Positions 17,962 to 27,145 of a stretch of 64,000 nt of DNA are shown here, in pieces. Numbering within the stretch: position 1 is the first letter of the stretch; every line of letters begins with the position of its first letter. Source of the stretch: Psychroserpens sp041224425 (GTDB taxonomy: Bacteria > Bacteroidota > Bacteroidia > Flavobacteriales > Flavobacteriaceae); contig NZ_JBGFGL010000067.1 in the NCBI RefSeq assembly GCF_041224425.1, positions 62,001 to 126,000 on the forward strand. The letters run 5' to 3'. Position numbers and translations under genes: made by a program. The notes beneath the pieces were generated by a model that searched no databases, was not told where the DNA came from, and was given only the letters and a program-made list of their open reading frames with translations.

Positions 17962-18037
17962 CGAATTGAATTGGGTTTCGTGATAAAGTAGCCTTGAAAT
18001 GGTTAAATTGCAGAACTTACAATAATTTAAAATTACG

Positions 18038-19048
18038 ATGTACAATTCCAAAATAATAGGCTTAGGACATTATGTTCCAGATAATGTTGTGACCAATGAC
18101 GATTTAACAAAACTAATGGACACCAGTGATGAGTGGATACAAGAGCGCACTGGAATCAAAGAGCGTCGTTGGGTGAAACCTGGTTCTGATGATACGACTG
18201 CTACCATGGGTGTAAAGGCTGCTAAAATAGCAATTGAACGTTCTGGAATTGATAAGGATGATATTGACTTTATCATCTTTGCGACCTTGAGTCCAGATAT
18301 GTACTTTCCTGGGCCAGGTGTTCAGGTACAACATGCCTTAGACATTAAAACCGTTGGTGCTTTAGATGTGCGTAATCAGTGTTCAGGATTTGTGTATGCA
18401 ATTTCTGTGGCTGATAATTTTATTAAAACTGGAATGTACAAGAACATTTTGGTTATTGGCAGTGAGTTACATTCTTATGGTTTAGATAAGACAACTAGAG
18501 GAAGAGGCGTTTCCGTGATTTTTGGCGATGGAGCAGGAGCAGCGGTTTTGACTAGAGAAGAGGATGCCACAAAGGGTATTTTGTCAACCCATTTACATTC
18601 ACAAGGGGAACATGCTGAAGAATTGGTGTTGATTGCTCCAGGAATGGGTAAACGTTGGGTGAATGATATTCTTGCTGAAAACGATCCTAATGATGAAAGC
18701 TATTATCCATATATGAACGGTCAATTTGTATTTAAAAACGCAGTGGTTCGTTTTAGTGAAGTTATCATGGAGGGCTTGCAGCACAATAATTTACAGGTTT
18801 CTGATATTGATATGTTGATTCCGCACCAAGCTAACTTACGAATAGCACAATTTATCCAACGTAAGTTCAAGCTTAGTGATGACCAGGTATTCAACAACAT
18901 TCAAAAGTATGGAAATACCACAGCAGCTTCTATTCCTATTGCTTTGACAGAAGCTTGGGAAAAAGGAAAAATAAAAGAAGGTGATACGGTTGTGCTTGCG
19001 GCTTTTGGTAGTGGATTTACTTGGGGAAGTGTAATCATTAAATGGTAA
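18038..19048 (+). CDS. fabH: 3-oxoacyl-ACP synthase III (FabH)
   Basis: 336 residues. The catalytic triad is intact: Cys115 in NQCSGF, His263 in IPHQAN and Asn293 in YGNTTAASIP. It condenses acetyl-CoA or branched acyl-CoA with malonyl-ACP to start fatty-acid synthesis. Flavobacteria carry more than one fabH and the gene stands alone rather than with fabF/rpmF, so it may be a specialised copy. The stop is followed immediately by an A-tract belonging to a terminator on the opposite strand. Confidence 0.92.
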   Translation: MYNSKIIGLGHYVPDNVVTNDDLTKLMDTSDEWIQERTGIKERRWVKPGSDDTTATMGVKAAKIAIERSGIDKDDIDFIIFATLSPDMYFPGPGVQVQHALDIKTVGALDVRNQCSGFVYAISVADNFIKTGMYKNILVIGSELHSYGLDKTTRGRGVSVIFGDGAGAAVLTREEDATKGILSTHLHSQGEHAEELVLIAPGMGKRWVNDILAENDPNDESYYPYMNGQFVFKNAVVRFSEVIMEGLQHNNLQVSDIDMLIPHQANLRIAQFIQRKFKLSDDQVFNNIQKYGNTTAASIPIALTEAWEKGKIKEGDTVVLAAFGSGFTWGSVIIKW

Positions 19049-19076
19049 AAAAAAACCCGAAACCTTACGATTTCGG
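19049..19076 (-). terminator. Minus-strand terminator abutting fabH
   Basis: On the minus strand CCGAAA pairs with TTTCGG around an 8-base loop and nine T follow directly. The conserved TTGATTAATAGC motif (19085-19096) lies 8 bases before the stem. No minus-strand gene precedes it closer than the TonB gene at 19485. Confidence 0.65.
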
Positions 19077-19226
19077 ATTTCCTCGCTATTAATCAATCTT
19101 CACTAACACTAAAACTATAAAACAGTGATTTGTTAAACTGATTAACTTTAAAACTTATCACATATACAAGACGCTGAAATTTCAATTTTATTATATCAAA
19201 TACCTAATTTAACTATCAATTAACAC

Positions 19227-19262
19227 AAAAAAAGTTCGCACGAGGTAAATGCGAACTTTTTT
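19227..19262 (-). terminator. Orphan terminator hairpin between fabH and the TonB gene
   Basis: AAAAAAGTTCGC (19228-19239) pairs perfectly over 12 bp with GCGAACTTTTTT (19251-19262). T-runs occur on both strands, so it could also end fabH transcripts. A variant of the motif (GCTATTTATCAA, 19263-19274) adjoins it. Confidence 0.75.
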
Positions 19263-19381
19263 GCTATTTATCAATCAACTTAAAACATATTGATCATGGA
19301 TTATTAATCTCAAAAATCAATGTCGTTGTGCTTTAGTCGTTTAAGTATCAGATACTTTACAATTGATTAAAAAAATACTTT
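19263..19381 (-). ncRNA. Candidate small RNA between two terminators
   Basis: The stretch between the hairpins at 19227 and 19382 holds no ORF. On the minus strand it contains the near-palindrome AAGTATCTGATACTT and ends at a strong terminator. A second such unit, 19077-19226, lies between this hairpin and the one next to fabH. Promoter elements are not convincing in either, so readthrough RNA from the TonB gene is equally possible. Confidence 0.25.
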
Positions 19382-19411
19382 AAAAAAAACCCGAAGCCAT
19401 AAGACTTCGGG
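19382..19411 (-). terminator. Rho-independent terminator of the TonB-receptor gene
   Basis: On the minus strand CCCGAAG pairs with CTTCGGG and eight T follow. It is 73 bases after the TonB-receptor stop. Confidence 0.8.
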
Positions 19412-19484
19412 CTGTAGACTTAATAACCAAACTTAACACTAACCATCAACTATTATGTAGGCTATTAAGAATACTAAACATTGT

Positions 19485-21971
19485 TTACAGGAATCCGCCT
19501 CCACCAGAAGCTTCGTTGTCATCGCGATTCTTACGTTGTAAGGCTCTGTATTTTCCGCCTCCAAAGCGATAGGAAAGGGCAATATTCCAAGTGTTGCTTT
19601 CCCAGTTGAATTGACCAACTTGAGGATAAGGTCTGTCGCCTTCAAATTCAAATTTCATGGTATTGAAAATATCGCTGTAGTTGAAGCTAAAGGTAGCTCT
19701 GTTATCTTCAAGGAAACTATAACGTAAGCCAGTATTGACCATAAACATTGGTTTTCTAGTAAACTGTAAGCCTTTTTCTTCACCTCTGTACATGGTGAAT
19801 AACGACAAGTTTAATTGCTTGGTTACCTTAAAATTGTTAAACCATCTAATGTTGTATACAACATTATCTACTTCAATCGATGTACGAGAAATATCATCAA
19901 TGGTTGCCACTTCTATAGGTTGTGTCAATTCTTCGGCAATACCTTTTTGGGTTCTGGCAAATAAGTCGAAACTCGCATTTAAGCTCCACCATTTAGTAGG
20001 TCTGTAATTGCTGCTCAATTCCACACCGAATGCTGTGGTGTTTTCGAAATTGTCAAAAGTCAAGATGTTTTTGTTGAGGTCTAAACGATCAATAAAAACG
20101 GCTCTGTTGATTTCATCTTCAACCAAACGATAAAATACGCCAGCAGTAATCGTTCCTTTTTCGAGATTACGTGTGTAGTTCAATTCGACAGAGTTGGTGA
20201 ACTGCGGTTGGAGATTTGTATTTCCAAAAGAAGAAATCAAAGGTGTGCTCCATTCGCGGATAGGGTTGACCTGTTGTAAACCTGGTCTGTCAACACGTCG
20301 ACTTAAACTCATTTGGAATGTGTTTTTATCACTAGGAGTATATGTCGCAAAAACAGAAGGGTAAACCTGAATATAATCGTTTTCAAAAGGGATATTGTCT
20401 TCACCATTTACCGATTGACTAATCGCAGAGGCATCTTCGGTTACACTTTCAGCTCTAATGCCTACTTGATAGCTCCATTTTTCAAACGCTTTTCCATACG
20501 TTGCATATATTGAATAAATGTCACGCTTATATGTAAAGTCGGTACTTGGTGTTGGAATAAATTCATCACCATTGTTTGGTGTCATATCCTGCAACGGATT
20601 TACAGAAAGACCTGAAGAATCATAGTCAATGTTGGTTTCAAAAAGACGTGCTTCAGCACCAACCTCAAGTTTTGTTTTTTCATCTAACGGATTGGTGTAA
20701 TCAAGGTTAACAACCGTTTGATCTCTATTCGTATCTACAAAATCTCTGTAGTTAGGTGGAAAAGGAATGTTTGTAAAACTAAACCTTGCTATTTCGTCTT
20801 GATTGAACGTACTGTAATCTACCTCAAGGTCTAATTTTTCGCCTTCTTTTTTAAACTTATGATTATAAATTCCATTATACTGTGATACAACATTATCTAT
20901 GGTATTATTAAAATTTTGAAGTTGAAGCGGTTCATTTATATATTGAATTCCGGTAGAACCAGTACCTTTTCCGTCAAATAAATTTTGATTGGTGAAAAAT
21001 GAGAAGGTATTGTTATCGTTCATATAAAAATCGACACCAACCTTATAAAGATGTGATTTATTATTATTGCCAAAATCAAAGTTTTGAACCGATTGATCAT
21101 CCAATCGTTCAATGTTTCCATAATTGGCATATTTACCGATATTGTTTCCGTAGTTTCCGTAAAAATTGAACTTTCCATTACGATAGTTCATGTCGATGGA
21201 ACTGTTGAATTTCGCAAAGATTTCCTTTGTTAATCCAACATTAATATTTCCATTGAAACCAATAGTAGTGTTTTTATGCAAGATGATATTAATGATACCG
21301 CTCATGCCTTCTGGATTGTATTTTGCAGATGGATTGGTGATTAACTCTATTTGTTTGATAGATGTAGATGGAATTTGCCTCAAGAGTTGCGCAATTGGAA
21401 CATTTGATAATTTGCCATCTACCATCACTCTTACATTCTCATTACCTCTAAGACTGATGTTTCCAGTTTGTTGATCAACATTAACAGAAGGCAGATTGTT
21501 CATAATGTCACTTGCCGTAGGTCCGGAAGTCGTTAAATCCTTTCCAATGGTGATGACTTTGCGATCTACTTTTTGTTGAATGGTGGTTACTTCAGCAACC
21601 ACAGTAACTTCGTCTAAGCTTTCAACGTCTTCTTCCAAATAGATATCGCCAACATTGATTTTGTAGTTACCTTTTCCTATGGAAATAGGTTTGTTCACGG
21701 TTTTAAAACCAATAAATTGGACACTTAAAATAACATCGCCTTCAGGAATGTTGTTAATTTCGAAAGTTCCGTCATCATTGGTGATTCCTCCAGTAATGGT
21801 ATTAGACTGGGTGTCTTTAATAATGACATTGACATAGGGTAATGGTTGGTTGAGAGAAGCGTCGATTATTCGACCCGAAACGGAACCTTCTCTAGCTTCG
21901 ACAGCTTCTGGGTTAAGAGCATTTGCCATTACAGAAAGTAATAGCATACACCATAGTGTAATTCTATTCAT
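19485..21971 (-). CDS. Outer-membrane beta-barrel protein, TonB-dependent receptor family
   Basis: About 828 residues from the ATG at 21971 (MNRITLWCMLLLSVMANAL, a good signal peptide); the longer frame adds 18 residues with no signal features. Domains: a carboxypeptidase-regulatory-like repeat (SGRIIDASLNQPLPYVNVII), a plug (SGPTASDIMNNLPSVNVD, IKQIELITNPSAKYNPEG) and a C-terminal OMP_b-brl_3 type barrel. It ends with a GGGG-rich tail. It probably transports a nutrient across the outer membrane using TonB energy. There is no SusD partner, and siderophore, peptide or metal substrates cannot be told apart here. Confidence 0.88.
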   Translation of the reverse strand: MNRITLWCMLLLSVMANALNPEAVEAREGSVSGRIIDASLNQPLPYVNVIIKDTQSNTITGGITNDDGTFEINNIPEGDVILSVQFIGFKTVNKPISIGKGNYKINVGDIYLEEDVESLDEVTVVAEVTTIQQKVDRKVITIGKDLTTSGPTASDIMNNLPSVNVDQQTGNISLRGNENVRVMVDGKLSNVPIAQLLRQIPSTSIKQIELITNPSAKYNPEGMSGIINIILHKNTTIGFNGNINVGLTKEIFAKFNSSIDMNYRNGKFNFYGNYGNNIGKYANYGNIERLDDQSVQNFDFGNNNKSHLYKVGVDFYMNDNNTFSFFTNQNLFDGKGTGSTGIQYINEPLQLQNFNNTIDNVVSQYNGIYNHKFKKEGEKLDLEVDYSTFNQDEIARFSFTNIPFPPNYRDFVDTNRDQTVVNLDYTNPLDEKTKLEVGAEARLFETNIDYDSSGLSVNPLQDMTPNNGDEFIPTPSTDFTYKRDIYSIYATYGKAFEKWSYQVGIRAESVTEDASAISQSVNGEDNIPFENDYIQVYPSVFATYTPSDKNTFQMSLSRRVDRPGLQQVNPIREWSTPLISSFGNTNLQPQFTNSVELNYTRNLEKGTITAGVFYRLVEDEINRAVFIDRLDLNKNILTFDNFENTTAFGVELSSNYRPTKWWSLNASFDLFARTQKGIAEELTQPIEVATIDDISRTSIEVDNVVYNIRWFNNFKVTKQLNLSLFTMYRGEEKGLQFTRKPMFMVNTGLRYSFLEDNRATFSFNYSDIFNTMKFEFEGDRPYPQVGQFNWESNTWNIALSYRFGGGKYRALQRKNRDDNEASGGGGFL

Positions 21972-22044
21972 TTTTTGATTGATTGAGTTAATATTGTTCT
22001 TGTTTAAAAACAAGTGATACAACATAGACGCCTATATTTCATTT

Positions 22045-22063
22045 GTGTTACTTCTTTTAACAC
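22045..22063. promoter_or_regulatory. Inverted repeat upstream of the TonB gene
   Basis: GTGTTA-CTTCTTT-TAACAC forms a perfect 6-bp inverted repeat, and further TTAACA-like half-sites follow at about 22067 and 22077. Possible operator; no regulator is assigned. Confidence 0.3.
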
Positions 22064-22143
22064 AACTTAACACGCTTTTAACAAAAAACATGATTTCTTT
22101 ACGACAAATAGAATGACTAGCTTTATGAATTAAATTTGATTAG

Positions 22144-22506
22144 ATGAATAAAAAAACTTTAGTGTTTGGAGCCTCGCTAAAACCTATGAGATATTCTAAT
22201 ATTGCTATAAATCGTTTGGTTCAAAACAAACACGATGTAGTGGCTTATGGATTAAAGGAAGGTGTGGTTGCAGGCATTACAATTGATACCGATTTAAAAT
22301 CTTATGAAAACATAGACACAATTACACTATATCTTAATCCGCAAAGACAAAAACCGTATTATGACTATTTGATTTCATTACAGCCCGAACGGATTATTTT
22401 TAATCCTGGGACGGAAAACCCTGAATTCCAAAAGCTATTGCAAGACAATGATATTGAATTCGAAGTGGCTTGTACTTTAGTATTGTTAGGTACTAATCAA
22501 TATTAG
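22144..22506 (+). CDS. CoA-binding domain protein
   Basis: 120 residues: a single Rossmann-like CoA-binding domain with the nucleotide loop VFGASLKPMRYSN at the N-terminus and IIFNPGTENPEF near the end. It is similar to the YccU group. Function beyond nucleotide binding is unknown. A TAAATTTG -7-like element at 22131-22138 would place the transcription start at or next to the ATG, so the mRNA may be leaderless. The 3' end overlaps the convergent symporter by 14 bases. Confidence 0.82.
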   Translation: MNKKTLVFGASLKPMRYSNIAINRLVQNKHDVVAYGLKEGVVAGITIDTDLKSYENIDTITLYLNPQRQKPYYDYLISLQPERIIFNPGTENPEFQKLLQDNDIEFEVACTLVLLGTNQY

Positions 22507-23953
22507 TTTTTGATTGTGTAGTTATTAATAGTAAGCCTAAAAAGGTCAATAAACCATTGACGATTAAAATTTCAAAACCAATTTGATAGCCGTTCAGCAA
22601 TTCTTCCGAATAGATGTTTATGATGTATGACAAGACAGGAGCAACAATAGCTATAATCCATACATAGCTATCTTTCAAATGCTTTTTGGTTAAGATACCA
22701 AAAGCAAATAATCCCAGTAAAGGGCCATAAGTATAGCCAGCTGCCTTGAAAAGTTCCCAAATAACAGACACATCTTTAAACAGTAAGTCAAACAAGATGA
22801 TAACAATAACTAATATCACACTAAACAAAATATGTATCTGTTTTCGATATTTTTTTTGATCTTTTTTGGGTTTTTTATCCAGTTCAATAATATCAATACA
22901 GAATGAAGTGGTTAAAGATGTTAAGGCACTGTCTGCACTACTGTATGCTGCGGCAATAAGTCCGAGTAGAAAGAATGATGAGGTAACTACTCCTATCTCT
23001 GGGAGCATAGCAATTGTTGGAAATAAATCATCTTTTTTTGCAGTGATGCCATTTTGAGCAGCATATTGAGTAAGTAATAATCCTAAGGATAAAAATAGAA
23101 GGTTTACAAAAATCAAGATGACACTAAAACTGACCATATTTTTTTGAGCTTCCTTCAAGTTTTTACAAGTCAAGTTTTTCTGCATCATATCCTGATCTAG
23201 GCCTGTCATGGTAATCGTAATGAAAACACCTGCTAAAAAGCTTTTCCAAAAGTATTGCGAGTCATTACCGTCTTCAAAAAAGAAGACCTTGCTCAATTGG
23301 CTCTCTGCAATGCTGTTATAAACTTCTGAAACACTACTCATACCTAGAGCGCTTGCTAAAAAAGAAATTGTAACGATAACCGAAACCAACATGAATAAGG
23401 TTTGAAGTGTATCTGTAAAAATAATGGTCTTGATACCTCCTTTAAAAGTGTATAACCAAATAAGAGCAATCGTAATCACAACTGTTACTGGAAATGGTAT
23501 AGATAGATTTTCAAAAACCAATAATTGTAGAACTTTAGCTACCAAAAATAGTCGAAATGCTGCGCCAACAGTTCTCGAAATTAGGAAGGCAATGGAACCG
23601 GTTTTGTAGCTCGTATTTCCAAACCGTTCCCTTAAATAGGTGTAAATCGAAGTAAGATTCATTCTATAATAAAGCGGTAGCAACACATACGCAATAATGA
23701 GGTAGCCAAAGAAGTAACCTAATACAACCTGAAAGTAACCAAACTGTTTGTCTTCAACAGCTCCAGGAACAGAAATGAAAGTAACGCCAGATAAGGAAGC
23801 GCCTATCATTCCAAACGCTACCAGATACCAAGGAGCCGACTTGTTAGCTTTAAAAAAGGCTTCATTGGAATCTTCTTTGCCAGTAAAATAAGAGATTATT
23901 ATAAGTAAACCAAAGTAGGCAAGGATAAGTAAGATAATAGCGTTCGTAGACAT
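22493..23953 (-). CDS. Sodium:solute symporter (SSS family)
   Basis: 486 residues with about 13 hydrophobic helices. The family patterns are visible: the early GMIGASLSGVTFISVPG, YLRERFGNTSYKTGS, a tryptophan/lysine loop FKGGIKTIIFTDTLQ and GLIAAAYSSADSALTSL, which carries the sodium-site serines. It imports a small solute using the sodium gradient; sialic acid, sugar and amino acid relatives all fit, and no substrate gene is adjacent. It converges with the CoA-binding gene and is divergent from the T9SS cargo gene. Confidence 0.88.
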   Translation of the reverse strand: MSTNAIILLILAYFGLLIIISYFTGKEDSNEAFFKANKSAPWYLVAFGMIGASLSGVTFISVPGAVEDKQFGYFQVVLGYFFGYLIIAYVLLPLYYRMNLTSIYTYLRERFGNTSYKTGSIAFLISRTVGAAFRLFLVAKVLQLLVFENLSIPFPVTVVITIALIWLYTFKGGIKTIIFTDTLQTLFMLVSVIVTISFLASALGMSSVSEVYNSIAESQLSKVFFFEDGNDSQYFWKSFLAGVFITITMTGLDQDMMQKNLTCKNLKEAQKNMVSFSVILIFVNLLFLSLGLLLTQYAAQNGITAKKDDLFPTIAMLPEIGVVTSSFFLLGLIAAAYSSADSALTSLTTSFCIDIIELDKKPKKDQKKYRKQIHILFSVILVIVIILFDLLFKDVSVIWELFKAAGYTYGPLLGLFAFGILTKKHLKDSYVWIIAIVAPVLSYIINIYSEELLNGYQIGFEILIVNGLLTFLGLLLITTQSKTNID

Positions 23954-24102
23954 AGTTTGGTTTTAACAAATTATTTGGTTCAAATACCTTATTTTAGCAA
24001 AAAAATTGTAAACAATATTAAGTATTTATTATTAAAAAAGGGCTTTTCTTATAACAAAGAAGCATAATAATACTTTGGTTTTACCCAAAATTTAATATAC
24101 TG

Positions 24103-27084
24103 ATGAAAAATAGTTGTGTACTACTCGTTCTATTATTTATGTTTGGCACTACATGGTCTCAAAGCTACAGAGAAATGATAGCTAAAGGAACTTATACAGT
24201 TCAAGAGATTCAGGAAGTTGCTGAAGCCTATTTTGCTGAAGTTGGAACAGGCCGAGGAACAGGTTATAAACCATATAAACGTTGGGAATACCAAGCGCAG
24301 CAAGACATGGATGAAAACGGGATGTTGAAATCCCCAGAGTTTTATTTCACTGAACTTGAAAATTATAACAGTTATTTCAATCAGAATTTTGGAGCTGCAA
24401 GAACAACAGTTGGTACTTGGCAACCTTTAGGTCCAGAATACTGGAACCAAACCTCTGGATGGAATCCAGGAGTTGGAAGGGTGACTTCTATAGCTGTGGA
24501 ACCATCAAATCCTAATCATATCATCATAGGGTCTGAAACAGGAGGAGTGTGGAGAACCATAGATGGTGGTGCGAATTGGACGGTCTTAACTGATAACCTT
24601 TCAACACTTAGTGTAAATGCATTGGCCATGGATCCAACAAATCCAGCTATCTATTTTTGGGGTTCTACAGGTGGAAGTATTTTTAAATCGACAGATTCAG
24701 GAACTACTTGGAACCTACATGCTGATACAGGTAGTGGAAGAGTTAATAAGATTTTAATTGACCCAACGAATACCAATAAAATGTATTGTTCTGTAGAAAG
24801 TGGAGGTATTTTTAAATCTACAGATGGTGGATTGAATTGGTCTTTGATTCATGATTCTGCAACCAATGGATACGATGTAGAATTCAAACCTGGCGATACT
24901 AATGTAGTTTATGCTTCAGGTAATGCCTTTTTTAAATCTGTGGATGGTGGACAAACATTTCAAACACCTAACGGATTAAGTAATTGGAGCCAAGAATATA
25001 TAAGTGGTGAAAATAACTGGACTACTGGAGGAGCAAATCAAAATAGTACAGTCTTTCCTCGAACAGGAAGCGCTATGGCAATTTGTTATGTTAGCGATTT
25101 TAGCTCACCTATTACTAATCTCGTCTCACCATCGATTGATATTTCAGCAGCAAGTGAACCGAAATTAAATTTTTCATTTACAAATGTAAATTGGGCTGGA
25201 GATATTGATGCTTTACGCGTGCTTTACAAGACGTCTTCAGGAGGCTCATGGATTGAATTAGCCAGTTATACTGCAGAATCTGCAGTTTGGAATGATGTTG
25301 TTTTAAATTTGCCAAACCCGAGTTCAGATTATTATATCGCTTTTGAAGGAACAGCAAATTATGGAAGAGGTTTGACCATTGATGATGTTTCAGTTACTGA
25401 TCCATCTTTAGGTATGGAGTTTTTTTCTGACGGTTTTGAAAATGTTCCAAATGAATTCTCTTCAGGACCTAAAATGATAGGGGTTTCAGCCGATGACCCT
25501 AATATGGTGTATGTGGTAGAGGCCTCAGGCGGAACTTTTGGAGGGTTTCATAGATCAACAGATAGTGGAAACAATTTTACCAAATTGGATCATGGTACCA
25601 ATAATTATTTTGGTTACAGCTCATTTGCTGATGATAATTTAGGTCAGGCACCAAGAGATATGGATGTTACAGTAAATCCTCTTAATGCTATGGATGTGCA
25701 TATAGCTGGTATTTTGTCTTGGAGATCAACTAATGGTGGAGATACATTTAATATTACTTCGCAATGGATTCCACAGAATGCATCAAGCCAAAATATAGGC
25801 TATTGTCATGCCGATATAGATATTTTGGAATATGTTGGAAACCCAACAGATGGCTACAAACTTTATGTAGGTTCCGATGGCGGTATATATGTAGCTGATG
25901 ACCCACTAAATGTATCCACTTCCTACTACAGGGATTTAACGCCTGGACTAGGGATTAGACAGTTCTACAGAATAGGAATCAGTCAAACCGACCCTGTAAT
26001 TGTTACAGGAGGTTCTCAAGATAACGGGACTTCAGTTCTGGGAAGTAATGGTGTGTGGAAAGATTGGCTTGGTGCTGATGGTATGGAAACTTTTGTAGAT
26101 AAAGACAATTCTAATATATTGTATGGAACTTCACAAAATGGAACACTTTATAAATCTGTTAATGGCGGAAATAGTCAATTTTGGTTCCAATCTCCACTTG
26201 GCAAAACGGGTAACTGGATTACACCTTTTGAACAAGATCCTAATCAATCAAATGTAATATATACTGGATATGATGAAGTTTATAAATCAACGGATGGAGG
26301 AAATAACTGGGTTTCAATTTCCCAGGATTTCGGTCCTAATCTAAACCATTTGAAAATTGGTCCTGATAGTTTTACAATGTATGCTGCATTTGGTAATACT
26401 TTATATAAAACGGAATCTGGTGGTAATTTTGGATTATGGGGACAATTAACAGGGTTCAGTGGTTCGATAAACTCTATCGCTATCCATCCAACCGATCCAG
26501 AAAAAGTTGCTATCGCTACTACTGGTTCCCAGAAGGTATATGTGTCGACTAACGGAGGAGATACATGGACTTCCTATTTGTTGAATCTTCCAAATTTTAG
26601 TGCTAGAGCTTTGGTGTGGGACGACAATGGAAATGATGGTTTGTACTTAGGGATGAATTATGGGGTCTTTTATATTGATAACACTTACACCGAATGGCAG
26701 CCCTTTAGTAATAATCTGCCAAATGTGATCATCAGTGAACTGGAAATCAATACAGCAAATAATAAAATATATGCTGCAACCTATGGAAGAGGTCTATGGG
26801 TATCAAACCTTTTTGATGACACACTTAGTGTCGAAAATTTTGATTTAAATACTTTTACTTTATTTCCAAATCCAGCTAAAGACCAAGTAAGCATATCTTG
26901 GAATAAAGCAGATAAAGTTTCGGTCAAAATTTATAATGCTTTAGGAAAATTAGTGTATTACAGTAAAGAAAAGGTTTTAACATCTGCACTTAATGTCGAT
27001 ACCTCTCAGTTTGATTCTGGTTTGTATTTTGTGTCTGTCAATAATGCTAATGGTGTGGTGACCAAAAAGCTAATTATTGATTAA
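24103..27084 (+). CDS. Type IX-secreted protein with sortilin/BNR-type propeller
   Basis: 993 residues. A signal peptide (MKNSCVLLVLLFMFGTTWSQ) is followed by many BNR/VPS10-like beta-propeller repeats with the Asp-box pattern S-T-D-G-G-x-N-W (for example near FKSTDGGLNW and YKSTDGGNNW). A carbohydrate- or MAM-like insert occurs around 300-440. The last 80 residues, from about 910 (FTLFPNPAKDQVSISW), are a typical type A T9SS sorting domain ending KKLIID, so the protein is secreted and may be surface-attached. Substrate unknown. Confidence 0.9.
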   Translation: MKNSCVLLVLLFMFGTTWSQSYREMIAKGTYTVQEIQEVAEAYFAEVGTGRGTGYKPYKRWEYQAQQDMDENGMLKSPEFYFTELENYNSYFNQNFGAARTTVGTWQPLGPEYWNQTSGWNPGVGRVTSIAVEPSNPNHIIIGSETGGVWRTIDGGANWTVLTDNLSTLSVNALAMDPTNPAIYFWGSTGGSIFKSTDSGTTWNLHADTGSGRVNKILIDPTNTNKMYCSVESGGIFKSTDGGLNWSLIHDSATNGYDVEFKPGDTNVVYASGNAFFKSVDGGQTFQTPNGLSNWSQEYISGENNWTTGGANQNSTVFPRTGSAMAICYVSDFSSPITNLVSPSIDISAASEPKLNFSFTNVNWAGDIDALRVLYKTSSGGSWIELASYTAESAVWNDVVLNLPNPSSDYYIAFEGTANYGRGLTIDDVSVTDPSLGMEFFSDGFENVPNEFSSGPKMIGVSADDPNMVYVVEASGGTFGGFHRSTDSGNNFTKLDHGTNNYFGYSSFADDNLGQAPRDMDVTVNPLNAMDVHIAGILSWRSTNGGDTFNITSQWIPQNASSQNIGYCHADIDILEYVGNPTDGYKLYVGSDGGIYVADDPLNVSTSYYRDLTPGLGIRQFYRIGISQTDPVIVTGGSQDNGTSVLGSNGVWKDWLGADGMETFVDKDNSNILYGTSQNGTLYKSVNGGNSQFWFQSPLGKTGNWITPFEQDPNQSNVIYTGYDEVYKSTDGGNNWVSISQDFGPNLNHLKIGPDSFTMYAAFGNTLYKTESGGNFGLWGQLTGFSGSINSIAIHPTDPEKVAIATTGSQKVYVSTNGGDTWTSYLLNLPNFSARALVWDDNGNDGLYLGMNYGVFYIDNTYTEWQPFSNNLPNVIISELEINTANNKIYAATYGRGLWVSNLFDDTLSVENFDLNTFTLFPNPAKDQVSISWNKADKVSVKIYNALGKLVYYSKEKVLTSALNVDTSQFDSGLYFVSVNNANGVVTKKLIID

Positions 27085-27101
27085 TCCTCTTAAGTTTTTC
27101 T

Positions 27102-27128
27102 AGCTGCGTTGATATACGTGGCTTTTTT
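27102..27128 (+). terminator. Rho-independent terminator of the T9SS gene
   Basis: AGCTGCGT (27102-27109) pairs with ACGTGGCT (27116-27123) with two G-T wobbles and a 6-base loop. Six T follow within 27123-27128. Confidence 0.65.
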
Positions 27129-27145
27129 GATGTAATTTTATACCT

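Noticed and set aside
18836..19096. 86-codon minus-strand frame starting MINSEEIRNRK, antisense to the end of fabH
   Set aside because: The frame lies across the terminator and the TTGATTAATAGC motif and antisense to a certain gene; it is a by-product of the repeated motif.
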